A stretch of DNA of 64,000 bases from an uncultured Eubacteriales bacterium (GCA_900542935.1 UQPN01000011.1:1-64000), one strand, 5' to 3'; shown: positions 34,662 through 42,893, counted from the first letter of the stretch. The notes: generated from the sequence alone by a model not told the origin. Made by a program: numbers and translations.

Positions 34662-35249
34662 ATGGTTTCGGCAAAAAAATTATGCTACGTCGCGCTGCTC
34701 ACGGCGCTGAACGTGGCGCTTTCTTCCTTTTCGGTGCCCGTGCCCGGCGGACATTTCTATCTGAACGACATCGCGATTTGTTTTGCTGCGCTGGCGTTCG
34801 ATCCGCTTTCGGCATTTATCGTGGGGGGCGTGGGCGCGTTCCTCGGCGATTTCTTCTTCTATCCCGCGCCGATGTTCGTTTCGCTTGCCTCGCACGGGTT
34901 GCAGGCGGTGGCGATTTCGTTGATTTCCGGGGGCGGAAAGGCGTTGAAAAAGGGATTTTTGTCCGCGGAAAAGCGGGAATTGCCGCGGTTTTATCTTGCC
35001 GTAGCGGGGCTGCTGACGGGCATGGTGATTATGGTAACGGGCTATACGCTGGGCAGGGCGTTTGTATACGCAACGAAGGAATATGCGATTATCAAACTGC
35101 CGTTCGAAATTCTGCAGGCGGGCGTCGGGGCGGTGATTGCGCCGATTTTAGCCTATAAAACGCCGCTGAAAAAGGTATTTTTCGCCGTCAATAAGAAAAA
35201 AGAAGAAACCCAAGAAACCCAGCCCGAAGAGGATTCCGAAAAAAATTGA
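34662..35249 (+). CDS. ECF transporter S component, vitamin-type
   Basis: A 195-residue integral membrane substrate-binding subunit of an energy-coupling-factor importer. It has about six hydrophobic segments. SVPVPGGHFYLNDIAICFAALAFDP (here in parts: SVPVPGGHFYLNDI, FAALAFDPLSAF) and GGVGAFLGDFFFYP are typical S-component loops. An acidic tail (about 178-195) ends the protein. It needs shared EcfA/A'/T components, which are not in the window. Divergence from a MocR regulator suggests a vitamin B6 or related pyrimidine/thiamine precursor as substrate (inference). AAGGAG precedes the ATG. Confidence 0.8.
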   Translation: MVSAKKLCYVALLTALNVALSSFSVPVPGGHFYLNDIAICFAALAFDPLSAFIVGGVGAFLGDFFFYPAPMFVSLASHGLQAVAISLISGGGKALKKGFLSAEKRELPRFYLAVAGLLTGMVIMVTGYTLGRAFVYATKEYAIIKLPFEILQAGVGAVIAPILAYKTPLKKVFFAVNKKKEETQETQPEEDSEKN

Positions 35250-35267
35250 AGAAACGATACAAACGTA

Positions 35268-35300
35268 AAGAAGCCTTCCCGCCTCGGGAAGGCTTCTTTT
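35268..35300. terminator. Bidirectional terminator between ECF-S and AraC genes
   Basis: A 13-bp perfect stem AAGAAGCCTTCCC/GGGAAGGCTTCTT with TT following, and an A-rich left flank that gives U's to the opposite transcript. Confidence 0.85.
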
Positions 35301-35319
35301 GCGTAAACCGCCGGAATTT

Positions 35320-36222
35320 TCAACGCACGTCGGACGAATTGATGCTTTTTTTGTATTCGCCGGGCGTCATGCCCGTGCCGTTTTTGAAAATGAAGTTGAA
35401 ATGCGGCAGCGAATCGAAGCACAGCCGCTCCGCGATTTCGGTAAACGAAACCTTGCGGCGGATAAGTTTTTTCGCCTCGTCGGTTTTCAGTTTCAGGTAG
35501 GTGCGGTAAATGGTTTTCCCCGTCTGTTTTTTGAAAAACGTGCACAGATGCGTTTTACCGTAATGGATTTCGGCGCACAGTTCGTCCAGCGAAAACGTGC
35601 CGTACACCCGCGCGGAAAGATAGCGGACGATTTCATCCTGCAGTTCGCCCGAAGAGGCGATTTTCGATACGAAAAACTCCTGCGGCGAAGATTGATTTTC
35701 GCATTGCCGCAACAGATAAATCAGCAGCAGTTCCAGCGAATTTTTAATCACCTGTTCGCCGCCCATGTTCGGCTTTTCTTTCAGTTCCAGCTTTTTCAGC
35801 GCGGGGTCGAAATCGGGCAGAACAAAGGTGCCGCGCGCTTCGGAAAGCACGTTTTCAAGAAGATACGATAAATTTTCGGGCACGGCTACGGCGCGGTCGG
35901 CAAAAAAGCGCAGCCCTTCCGATCGGCACACGAACGAGATGATGAAAATATTCGGTTCGAAATCGCGGCATTCCACGTAGTGCGGCAGATTCGGCGGAAT
36001 AAAATACGTTTCGCCTTGTTTCAAAAGGTGGGGCACGCCGTCCGTAATCACGCAGGCGTTGCCCTTATCCGTATAAATCATTTCCCAGAAATCGTGCGTT
36101 TCTTCGGGCGATGCGTAGCCCTTGAAAAGTTCCTGATAGTGAATCGTAACGATTTTCTGCACGTTTAAAAGGTTATCGATGCGGCGCATATAAAAGCGCG
36201 TTCTGCGCGGCGCGTTGTTCAT
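35320..36222 (-). CDS. AraC-family transcriptional regulator
   Basis: 300 residues. An N-terminal cupin-like sensor (about 35-110: HDFWEMIYTDKG, ETYFIPPNLPHYVE) is joined to a C-terminal pair of AraC helix-turn-helix motifs (about 195-295: SLDELCAEIHYGKTHLCTFFKKQTG and FTEIAERLCFDSLPHFNFIFKNGTGMTPGEYKK, seen as LCAEIHYGKTHLCTFFKK and HFNFIFKNGTGMTPGEYKK). It is divergent from a ROK-family gene, with a 9-bp inverted repeat between their promoters, so a sugar-responsive regulator of that gene is likely. AAGGAG precedes the ATG. Confidence 0.92.
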   Translation of the reverse strand: MNNAPRRTRFYMRRIDNLLNVQKIVTIHYQELFKGYASPEETHDFWEMIYTDKGNACVITDGVPHLLKQGETYFIPPNLPHYVECRDFEPNIFIISFVCRSEGLRFFADRAVAVPENLSYLLENVLSEARGTFVLPDFDPALKKLELKEKPNMGGEQVIKNSLELLLIYLLRQCENQSSPQEFFVSKIASSGELQDEIVRYLSARVYGTFSLDELCAEIHYGKTHLCTFFKKQTGKTIYRTYLKLKTDEAKKLIRRKVSFTEIAERLCFDSLPHFNFIFKNGTGMTPGEYKKSINSSDVR

Positions 36223-36247
36223 GGCAGTTCACTCCTTCTCATACGAT

Positions 36248-36276
36248 ATTATAGCACGGGATTTCAAAAATGTAAA
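36248..36276 (-). promoter_or_regulatory. Promoter of the AraC gene
   Basis: Minus strand TTTACA (36276-36271), 17 nt, TATAAT (36253-36248). Confidence 0.75.
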
Positions 36277-36306
36277 ATATTTCGTATATATTATCGGCGA
36301 AATATT
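36276..36306. promoter_or_regulatory. Inverted repeat between AraC and ROK promoters
   Basis: AATATTTCG (36276-36284) and CGAAATATT (36298-36306) are perfect inverted 9-mers with 13 nt between. The repeat abuts the -35 box of the AraC promoter and lies 27 nt upstream of the ROK gene's -35. Candidate AraC-protein site. Confidence 0.55.
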
Positions 36307-36332
36307 ATATAAAAAACGGGAAAGATTTTCTC

Positions 36333-36361
36333 TTGCGGAACGGGGAAAGAAAGAGTATAAT
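36333..36361 (+). promoter_or_regulatory. Promoter of the ROK gene
   Basis: TTGCGG (36333-36338), 17 nt, TATAAT (36356-36361). It excludes the in-frame start at 36333 and supports the ATG at 36453. Confidence 0.7.
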
Positions 36362-36452
36362 ATTAGCCGTAATAAAAATCGCGGCGGCGCGCGTTACGGC
36401 GCTTTCGAAACCCCGTTACGGCGGCTGCGGCGAAAAGAGGAGAAACGGAAAA

Positions 36453-37814
36453 ATGATAAAACCCGTACTGGATAAAAATTTCTATCCGATGATTCAGGCG
36501 CTTGCCGATTTCGACAAAGCGGTGAAAGAAAGCAAAAAGGCGAAGAAAGTTACGATTGTCGCGGAAAGAAACGGCGGCTACAATTACGTATATACATACG
36601 ACGCGTTCGAGGACGGCGTAAACGATAAACTCAATCTGCGCATGGCGGAACGGCTGGCGAAAACCATTCTCTGGGTTGTGGGCGGCTATAAAATTTCCGT
36701 GGCGGGCAGCCGTAAAATTTACGAATATTTAAAAGCCGCGTACACGAAGGACGGGGCGCGCGCGTTCGACGAAGATTTCATGAGCGGCGTGTACGAACGC
36801 CCGTTCGAAGTAACGTATCTTGAAGAAAACGAAGTGCCCGCGCAGAAGAACGCTTCCGTAAAAGTGGGCGGGTACTTAAAAGGCTGCCGCATCGGCTTCG
36901 ACGCGGGCGGAAGCGACAGAAAAGTGAGCGCGGTGGTAGACGGCAACGTGGTGTATTCCGAAGAGGTGGTATGGAACCCGAAAGTTACGGAAGATCCGCA
37001 CTATCATTACAACGAAATTTTAACGGCGATGAAAACGGCGGCTTCCAAAATGCCGCGCGTAGACAGCATCGGCGTATCTTCGGCGGGCGTGTACGTGGAT
37101 AACAAAATCATGGTGGCTTCGCTGTTTATCAAGGTGGATAAAAAGAAGTACGGCGATTACGTGAAGAATATGTACATAAACGTAGCCAAAGAGATGGGCG
37201 CGCCCATCGAAGTCGCGAACGACGGCGACGTTACCGCGCTTGCCGGCGCCATCGATCTGAACGATACCGAGGTCCTCGGCATTGCCATGGGCACCAGCGA
37301 AGCCGTGGGCTATATCAATAAGGACGGCGGCATCAACGGCTGGCTTTCGGAACTGGCGTTCGTGCCCGTGGACTTCAACGAAAACGCCATGCAGGACGAA
37401 TGGAGCGGCGATTTCGGCGTAGGATGCAAGTATTTCTCGCAGGACGCGGTAATCAAGCTGGCGGAAGCGGGCGGCTACAAATTCGAAGCGGGACTTACGC
37501 CCGCGCAGAAGCTGAAAGCTGTGCAGAAGCTGATGGACGAGGGCAACTCTCTCGCCCGGCAGATTTACGAAGATATCGGCGTATATCTTGCCTATACCAT
37601 CCCGTTCTACGCGAAGTTTTACGAAATGAAGCACATTCTGCTGCTTGGCAGAGTGATGGGCGGCAAGGGCGGCAACATTGTTCTCGATACCTGCAAAAAA
37701 GTACTTGCGGAAGAGTTCCCCGAATTTGCGAAGCTTGATATATCGTTGCCGGACGAATCGAGCAGGCGCGTCGGGCAGAGCATCGCCGCGGCTTCTTTGT
37801 ACCCCGACTTATAA
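36453..37814 (+). CDS. ROK-family protein, non-canonical
   Basis: 453 residues. An N-terminal domain of about 140 residues with no recognised motif precedes a ROK (sugar kinase/ASKHA) fold. The phosphate-1 loop reads GFDAGGSDRK instead of D-x-G-G-T-K; IEVANDGDVTALAG keeps the catalytic Asp; IAMGTSEAVGYI is the phosphate-2 loop. The usual ROK zinc site (His and three Cys) is absent from the corresponding region (WLSELAFVPVDFNENAMQDE). Cytoplasmic; sugar kinase activity is plausible but unproven. GAGGAG precedes the ATG. It is divergent from an AraC regulator and upstream of nagB. Confidence 0.8.
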   Translation: MIKPVLDKNFYPMIQALADFDKAVKESKKAKKVTIVAERNGGYNYVYTYDAFEDGVNDKLNLRMAERLAKTILWVVGGYKISVAGSRKIYEYLKAAYTKDGARAFDEDFMSGVYERPFEVTYLEENEVPAQKNASVKVGGYLKGCRIGFDAGGSDRKVSAVVDGNVVYSEEVVWNPKVTEDPHYHYNEILTAMKTAASKMPRVDSIGVSSAGVYVDNKIMVASLFIKVDKKKYGDYVKNMYINVAKEMGAPIEVANDGDVTALAGAIDLNDTEVLGIAMGTSEAVGYINKDGGINGWLSELAFVPVDFNENAMQDEWSGDFGVGCKYFSQDAVIKLAEAGGYKFEAGLTPAQKLKAVQKLMDEGNSLARQIYEDIGVYLAYTIPFYAKFYEMKHILLLGRVMGGKGGNIVLDTCKKVLAEEFPEFAKLDISLPDESSRRVGQSIAAASLYPDL

Positions 37815-37820
37815 AAAACA

Positions 37821-37936
37821 CGCGCTTGAAAAGCTTCGCATTACTTTGTCGTGCTGCGTGCGGTCTTGGTCATTTACTATTGTAAACTCCCTGCGCCCGT
37901 ACTCGCACTTCTTGTACTGCTCGCTTTTGAAGCGCG
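37821..37936 (+). repeat. 116-nt inverted-repeat element, copy 1
   Basis: It begins 7 nt after the ROK stop. The ends CGCGCTTGAAAAGC and GCTTTTGAAGCGCG are inverted repeats with one mismatch; the centre is TTTACTATTGTAAA. The whole unit can fold as one long imperfect hairpin. A second copy is at 45022-45139. No coding potential is seen. Confidence 0.85.
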
Positions 37937-37953
37937 GAATAGTTGTAGTTTAT

Positions 37954-38010
37954 AAGGCTTCCCCTTGGGGGGAAAGCTGTCGCCGGACGGCGACTGATGA
38001 GGGGCGTAGC
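37954..38010 (+). repeat. Two-hairpin GGCTTCCCC repeat, copy A
   Basis: Hairpin 1: GGCTTCCCC with GGGGGGAAAGC. Hairpin 2: GTCGCC-GGAC-GGCGAC. Conserved tail TGATGAGGGGCGTAGC. Copies B and C are near 43.7 and 45.25 kb, with different but still complementary hairpin-2 stems. Confidence 0.85.
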
Positions 38011-38116
38011 ACATTTTTGATTTTCTGAATATTTTTGACAAAAAATTTCTGAAAATCAAGGGGCGTAGCACATTTTTGATTGAAATTTTCCAACAGAAAT
38101 TTTCAATCAAGGGGCG
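38001..38116 (+). repeat. Modular GGGGCGTAGCAC hairpin array upstream of nagB
   Basis: A 22-bp unit beginning GGGGCGTAGCAC occurs twice (38001-38022, 38060-38081). Each is followed by an AT-rich hairpin (38017-38059 and 38076-38110) whose 3' arm ends in AATCAA just before the next GGGGCG. The second hairpin has different stem sequence (TTGATTGAAATTTT with AAATTTTCAATCAA). The first unit overlaps the tail of repeat copy A. The stretch 37815-38208 has no gene. Confidence 0.75.
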
Positions 38117-38208
38117 GTATCGTTGAATCAAAGCCGTATAAAAGCAATCGAACCCCGCAAACAATTCAAAAAAATTTCCTCTCAAAAGGGAAGAAGGGAG
38201 ATAATATT

Positions 38209-38949
38209 ATGAAAGTTATAGTTACGAAAAATTATGAAGAAATGTCTGAAAAGGCGTTTGAAATCATGCGCGAAGTAGTTACGAAAAACCCTTCGGCGGT
38301 GCTCGGACTGGCAACGGGTTCCACGCCCGTCGGGCTGTACAAAAAAATGATCGCCGACCATAAGGAAAACGGCACCAGTTACAAGAAGATTCATACCGTC
38401 AACCTCGACGAATACGCGGGGCTGGATTATTCTTCCGATCAGAGCTACGTTTATTTCATGCGCGATAACCTTTTCGATCACATCGATATCGATCTCAAAA
38501 ACACCAACATCGAAAACGGCAAGGCGGCGGACCGCGCGGCGGAATGCGCAAGATACAACAAACTGCTTGCTTCGATGCAGCAGGATTTACAGGTGCTCGG
38601 CATCGGTTCCAACGGGCACATCGCGTTCAACGAACCCGGCACGCCGTTCGGCTCGGTTACGCACATCGTAGACCTCACCGAAAGCACCATCAAAGATAAT
38701 TCCCGTCTTTTCAAAAACATCGATGAAGTGCCTCGTCAGGCGTTTACGATGGGCTTGAAAAACATCATGAACGCAAAGAAGATTCTTATTATGGCAAACG
38801 GCGCCAACAAGGCAAAGGCGGTATACGGGCTGGTTGCCGGCGAAGTTACCGAAACGCTTCCCGCAAGCATTCTGCAGCTGCACCCCGATTGCACGCTTGT
38901 GTGCGACGCCGAGGCGGCAACGCTTTTAAAAAACGCGGGCTTGGTATAA
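38209..38949 (+). CDS. nagB: Glucosamine-6-phosphate deaminase
   Basis: NagB converts glucosamine 6-phosphate to fructose 6-phosphate and ammonia, the last step feeding amino sugars into glycolysis. 246 residues, the usual length of the Firmicutes type. LGLATGSTPVGLYKKM (substrate loop), VNLDEYAGLD (catalytic Asp of DEY), LGIGSNGHIAFNEPGTPF (Asn-Gly-His-Ile active site) and the Arg/Lys-bearing C-terminus are all present. AAGGGAG precedes the ATG at 38209; an in-frame upstream extension lies in repeat DNA. nagA follows 20 nt later, so they form an operon. Confidence 0.96.
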   Translation: MKVIVTKNYEEMSEKAFEIMREVVTKNPSAVLGLATGSTPVGLYKKMIADHKENGTSYKKIHTVNLDEYAGLDYSSDQSYVYFMRDNLFDHIDIDLKNTNIENGKAADRAAECARYNKLLASMQQDLQVLGIGSNGHIAFNEPGTPFGSVTHIVDLTESTIKDNSRLFKNIDEVPRQAFTMGLKNIMNAKKILIMANGANKAKAVYGLVAGEVTETLPASILQLHPDCTLVCDAEAATLLKNAGLV

Positions 38950-38969
38950 ACCGGTAAGGAGAAAACACA

Positions 38970-40115
38970 ATGAAAGCGTTTAAAAATGCTTCCGTTTACG
39001 CGGAAGGCAAAGGCATTATCAGAACAAGCGTATATTTCGACGATAAAATTCGGCAGATCGGCGGCTACGTTGCGGGCGCGGAAGAAATCGAACTTCCCGA
39101 AAACGCGGTGGTGCTGCCCGGTTTCATTGACGAGCACATTCACGGCGCGGGCGGTTCCGACGCGATGGACGGCAATACGAAAGACCTTGCGATTATCGCG
39201 GAAACCGTAGCGAAAGAGGGAACTACCTCCTTTCTCGCCACCACGATGACGCAGAGCAAGGAAAACATTTTAAAGGCGATGCGCGCGGTGAAAGAATACC
39301 GCGAAGCGGCGGGCGAACAGGGCGCGAGGATCGCGGGCGTTCACCTCGAAGGTCCGTTTATCGCGGCGGCGCACAAGGGCGCGCAACCGCTGGAATACGT
39401 GGCGGCGCCCGACGCGAAAACGTTCGACGAATACAACGCGGCGTGCGGCAACGCCATAAAAATCATCACGCTTGCCCCCGAAACGGACGGCGCGCTTGAT
39501 TTTATCCGGCATATCGTGGCGCAGGGCACGGTGGTTTCCATCGGGCACACGGGCGCGAAGTATGCGGAAGTGAAAGCCGCGATGGAGGCGGGTGCAACCA
39601 ACGTTACGCACACCTACAACGCGCAGAGCCCTCTGCATCACCGCGAAATCGGCGTGGTGGGCAGCGCGCTGCTTCTGGAAGATTTGTATTGCGAGCTTAT
39701 CTGCGATACCATTCACGTATCCGTTCCCGCCATGCAGCTGCTGGTAAAAAACAAGCGGGCGGATAAGCTGGCGCTCATCACCGACGCGATGCGCGCGAAA
39801 GGGCTTGCGGACGGCGTAAGCGAGCTCGGCGGGCAGACGGTGTACGTAAAGGGCGGCGAAGCGCGCCTTGCGGACGGCACTCTGGCGGGCAGCGTTCTTC
39901 GCATGAACCGCGCGTTGCAGAATATGGTGGAAAAAGTGGGCGTACCGCTCACGCAGGCGGTGGATTACTGCACCATCAACCCCGCCCGCACGTTGAAAAT
40001 TGAAAACGAAGCGGGCAGCATCGCGGAGGGCAAACGCGCGGATTTTGCCGTTCTGAACGACAAATTCGACGTGCTTTACACCGTGCGCGACGGAAAAATT
40101 ATCTATAAAGCGTAA
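38970..40115 (+). CDS. nagA: N-acetylglucosamine-6-phosphate deacetylase
   Basis: NagA deacetylates GlcNAc 6-phosphate to GlcN 6-phosphate, the substrate of NagB. 381 residues, amidohydrolase fold. DEHIHGAGGSDAMDG (metal site), HLEGPFIAAAHKGA (metal-binding Glu), SIGHTGA, THTYNAQSPLHHRE and LITDAM (catalytic Asp) are in order. The C-terminal GSIAEGKRADFAVLN is typical. AAGGAG lies upstream. Second gene of nagBA, followed by a small HTH gene. No GlcNAc-specific PTS is in the window. Confidence 0.96.
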   Translation: MKAFKNASVYAEGKGIIRTSVYFDDKIRQIGGYVAGAEEIELPENAVVLPGFIDEHIHGAGGSDAMDGNTKDLAIIAETVAKEGTTSFLATTMTQSKENILKAMRAVKEYREAAGEQGARIAGVHLEGPFIAAAHKGAQPLEYVAAPDAKTFDEYNAACGNAIKIITLAPETDGALDFIRHIVAQGTVVSIGHTGAKYAEVKAAMEAGATNVTHTYNAQSPLHHREIGVVGSALLLEDLYCELICDTIHVSVPAMQLLVKNKRADKLALITDAMRAKGLADGVSELGGQTVYVKGGEARLADGTLAGSVLRMNRALQNMVEKVGVPLTQAVDYCTINPARTLKIENEAGSIAEGKRADFAVLNDKFDVLYTVRDGKIIYKA

Positions 40116-40141
40116 AAATTACAGACGGAGCGTGAAAAACT

Positions 40142-40387
40142 GTGGATACCTACGGCGCCGTAAGGGCAAGAATATTCGAACTTTGCGAAGAAAAAAAGAT
40201 GGCGATTTATAAGCTGTCCGTATTGTCGGGCGTCGCGCCGTCCACCATCAAAAACATTCTGTACGGAAAGAGCAAAAATCCGGGCGTCGTAACGCTGAAA
40301 ATGATTTGCGACGGATTCGGAATCGCGCTGGAAGAATTTTTCGATTCCGATTTGTTCCGCGGGGAAACCGAAGCGAAACAGGCGTAA
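40142..40387 (+). CDS. Small XRE-type helix-turn-helix protein
   Basis: An 81-residue DNA-binding protein consisting almost only of a Cro/CI HTH (about 8-66: IYKLSVLSGVAPSTIKNILYG, PGVVTLKMICDGFGIALEEFF). Start is GTG after GGAGCG. It lies 26 nt after nagA and before a terminator, so it is probably the third gene of the nag operon. A role in controlling nagBA is plausible but not shown. Confidence 0.8.
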   Translation: MDTYGAVRARIFELCEEKKMAIYKLSVLSGVAPSTIKNILYGKSKNPGVVTLKMICDGFGIALEEFFDSDLFRGETEAKQA

Positions 40388-40426
40388 ACGTAAATTTCCG
40401 CCCGACAATAAAAAGACAAAAACAAG

Positions 40427-40459
40427 GCCGACCGCGCGTTTTTTGCGCGGTCGGCTTTT
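40427..40459. terminator. Terminator between the nag operon and deoR
   Basis: GCCGACCGCGC pairs perfectly with GCGCGGTCGGC around TTTTTT-type loop bases, then TTTT. Convergent genes share it. Confidence 0.88.
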
Positions 40460-40478
40460 GCGTAAAAATTATCATTCG

Positions 40479-41231
40479 TCAGTACACGAATTTTTCGCGC
40501 GGGGGGGCGGCGGGCGAAGAAAACAATTCTTCGGGCGGCGGCGCGTCCAGCACGATTTTATCGAACGCCGAAAGTTCCTCCGCTCTGAACGGCGCGAAAC
40601 AGGAAAATTTCGTATGGTCGGCAATCAGAAAATTCGTTTTTCCCCGCGCGATCGCCGCGCGTTTGATTTCCCGCTGCTCCATCGAACGCTCGTACGTACC
40701 GTCCGCCGCAATCGCCGCGCACGAAGTCAGCGTCAGGTCAAACGAAAACTGCCGTATCTGTTCCACGGCGAAGCTGCCGGAAACGGACGTCATGTTATAT
40801 AAAAGATTGCCGCCCGCAAGAATGACTTCCGCGCCTTTCTGCCGCGAAACGGCGGTGGCAACCTGCAGCGAATGCGTTACCACCGTTTTGCCGCGGAAGT
40901 CGATTTTCCGCACCAGCGCCAGCGCGGTGGAAGAACTGTCGATAAACGCCGCAAAGAAATTCGGCAGCGATTTCAGCGCGTTGGTTACGGCGATTTCCTT
41001 TTCTTTCGCGTTTTTCTCCACGCGCACGAACATAGAAATTTCCCCCGCGCCCTCCGGCAGCGTGGCGCCGCCGTGGCTTCTTTCGGCAAGCCCCAGCCGT
41101 TGCATTTCCGCCAGATCCCGCCGAAGCGTGGCTTCGCTTACGTAAAACGTTTCCGCAAGCGTTTTCACCGTAGCCGAACCGTGTTTTTGCAGGTATTTGT
41201 AAATTTCGTTCTGCCGCTCGTTTACCAGCAT
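40479..41231 (-). CDS. DeoR-family regulator, probable rhamnose regulator
   Basis: A 250-residue DeoR protein. N-terminal winged helix (ERQNEIYKYLQKHGSATVKTL, seen as QNEIYKYLQKHGSATVKTL; SEATLRRDLAEMQRLGLAERSHGGA, residues about 5-60), then a sugar-phosphate-binding DeoRC domain (FIDSSSTALALV, VVTHSLQVATAV, VILAGG, TSCAAIAADGTYE). DeoR members repress sugar catabolic genes until a phosphorylated sugar binds. It is transcribed divergently from rhaB with an inverted repeat between the promoters, so control of rhaBD-fucO is likely. ATG at 41231 has GGGAGAAAA before it. Confidence 0.9.
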   Translation of the reverse strand: MLVNERQNEIYKYLQKHGSATVKTLAETFYVSEATLRRDLAEMQRLGLAERSHGGATLPEGAGEISMFVRVEKNAKEKEIAVTNALKSLPNFFAAFIDSSSTALALVRKIDFRGKTVVTHSLQVATAVSRQKGAEVILAGGNLLYNMTSVSGSFAVEQIRQFSFDLTLTSCAAIAADGTYERSMEQREIKRAAIARGKTNFLIADHTKFSCFAPFRAEELSAFDKIVLDAPPPEELFSSPAAPPREKFVY

Positions 41232-41294
41232 AAGATTTTCTCCCGTTGTTCGTTCTATGTTGTTTTCTGCGCGTTTATGATTATTTATGCTTGT

Positions 41295-41323
41295 ATTATA
41301 GCATATTACTGCGCGTTTGTCAA
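41295..41323 (-). promoter_or_regulatory. Consensus promoter of the DeoR gene
   Basis: Minus strand TTGACA (41323-41318), 17 nt, TATAAT (41300-41295). Confidence 0.85.
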
Positions 41324-41325
41324 CA

Positions 41326-41347
41326 TTTCGCTCATATTCGCGCGAAA
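41326..41347. promoter_or_regulatory. Inverted repeat between the DeoR and rhaB promoters
   Basis: TTTCGC (41326-41331) and GCGAAA (41342-41347) flank 10 nt. The repeat lies exactly between the -35 boxes of the two divergent promoters (41318-41323 and 41350-41355), the best position for one protein to control both. Confidence 0.55.
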
Positions 41348-41349
41348 CA

Positions 41350-41378
41350 TTTACAAACCGCCGTCGCTGTGATATAAT
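41350..41378 (+). promoter_or_regulatory. Promoter of the rhaB-rhaD-fucO operon
   Basis: TTTACA (41350-41355), 17 nt, TATAAT (41373-41378), 33 nt before the rhaB ATG. Confidence 0.82.
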
Positions 41379-41411
41379 AAAGCCGAAGAAAAACAAGGGG
41401 CGCATACAATC

Positions 41412-42824
41412 ATGCAGCAGAAAAACAACTATCATCTCGCAATCGATATCGGCGCGTCGTCCGGGCGGCATATTCTCGGCTACGAGGAAAACGGCATTCT
41501 GAAAACGGAAGAAATCTATCGTTTTCAGAACGGTCCCGTAGAAAAGGCGGGCACGGCGGGGGCGCTGGGCGCCACGGGCGCAAAGCGGCTTACGTGGGAT
41601 GCGGCGCGCCTGTATTCCGAAATTTTAAACGGCTTGAAACGCGCGAAAGAGATGGGCAAAATTCCCGCAACCGTGGGCATCGATACCTGGGGCGTGGATT
41701 ACGTGTTGCTGGACGAAAACGACGAAGTCATCGGCGACGTGTACGCCTATCGCGACGGCAGAACGAAAAACACCGTTCCTTCCGTGCACAAACGCATTCC
41801 GTTTGCGGAATTGTATCAGAAAACGGGCATCCAGTTCGCGCAGTACAACACCGTGTATCAGCTGTACGACGACGTGCGCACGGGCAAAGCGGAGCGCGCT
41901 GTTACGTATATGAATCTGCCCGATTATTTCCACTTCCGCCTGACGGGCGTGAAGAAGCAGGAATACACGATGGCAACCACAACCGCCATGGTGAACGCCG
42001 TAACGCACGAATTCGATACGGAAATATTCGAAAAGCTCGGCTATAAAAAATCGATGTTTCTGCCGCTTGCGCAGCCGGGCTCGTACGTGGGCGAATTTAC
42101 GGACGAAACGGAAAAAATCGTCGGGTACAAGGCGAAAGTAGTTCTTCCCGCCACGCACGATACGGCAAGCGCGGTGCTTGCGGCGCCGCTGAAAAATCAG
42201 ACGCCTTACATTTCCAGCGGCACTTGGTCGATTCTGGGAGTGGAAAGAAACGCGGCGAACGTTTCGAAACAGGCGTTTAAAATGAATTATTCCAACGAGG
42301 GCAGCGTAAACGGGCAGTTCCGTCTGCAGCAGAATATCATGGGGCTGTGGATTATTCAGCAGATCCGCCACGAGCTGAAAGATAAATACGATTTTGCCAC
42401 GCTGGCTTCGCTGGCGCGGCTGAACCCGACGGACGAGCTCATCAACGTGAACGACGAAAAATTCCTCGCGCCGGAAAGCATGATAGAAGCGGTTACAGGC
42501 GCGGCGGGCAGAACGCTTTCCGTGGGCGGCATGGCGTACCTTGTGTTCAATTCGCTGGCGCACAGCTATGCGGAATCGCTGGACGGACTGGAAAAACTGA
42601 CGGGCGAAACGTTCGGTACGCTGAACATTATCGGCGGCGGCAGCAAAAACACGCTGTTAAACGAGCTGACGAAAGCCTGCACGGGCAAACGCGTGATTAC
42701 GGGCCCCACGGAGGGTACGGCGATAGGCAATTTAATGATGCAGATGATCGGTTGCGGCGAACTTACGGGCGTTGCGGCGGGGCGCGAGATGATCGCGCGG
42801 TCGTTCGACGTAACGGAAGTTTGA
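41412..42824 (+). CDS. rhaB: Rhamnulokinase
   Basis: RhaB phosphorylates L-rhamnulose to rhamnulose 1-phosphate. 470 residues, FGGY kinase fold. AIDIGASSGRHILGY (phosphate-binding loop, with GASSGR typical of rhamnulokinase), GIDTWGVDYVLLD, AYRDGRT, THDTASAVLAAP (catalytic Asp), YISSGTWSILGVE and IIGGGSKN are present. AAGGGGCG precedes the ATG. First gene of rhaB-rhaD-fucO. A rhamnose isomerase and a transporter are not in the window. Confidence 0.95.
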   Translation: MQQKNNYHLAIDIGASSGRHILGYEENGILKTEEIYRFQNGPVEKAGTAGALGATGAKRLTWDAARLYSEILNGLKRAKEMGKIPATVGIDTWGVDYVLLDENDEVIGDVYAYRDGRTKNTVPSVHKRIPFAELYQKTGIQFAQYNTVYQLYDDVRTGKAERAVTYMNLPDYFHFRLTGVKKQEYTMATTTAMVNAVTHEFDTEIFEKLGYKKSMFLPLAQPGSYVGEFTDETEKIVGYKAKVVLPATHDTASAVLAAPLKNQTPYISSGTWSILGVERNAANVSKQAFKMNYSNEGSVNGQFRLQQNIMGLWIIQQIRHELKDKYDFATLASLARLNPTDELINVNDEKFLAPESMIEAVTGAAGRTLSVGGMAYLVFNSLAHSYAESLDGLEKLTGETFGTLNIIGGGSKNTLLNELTKACTGKRVITGPTEGTAIGNLMMQMIGCGELTGVAAGREMIARSFDVTEV

Positions 42825-42893
42825 AAACTAAACGAAAAAACGGCGAAAACCGTTTCGAAAGAAAAAAATCGGTATATAAATAAGGAGCAGGAC

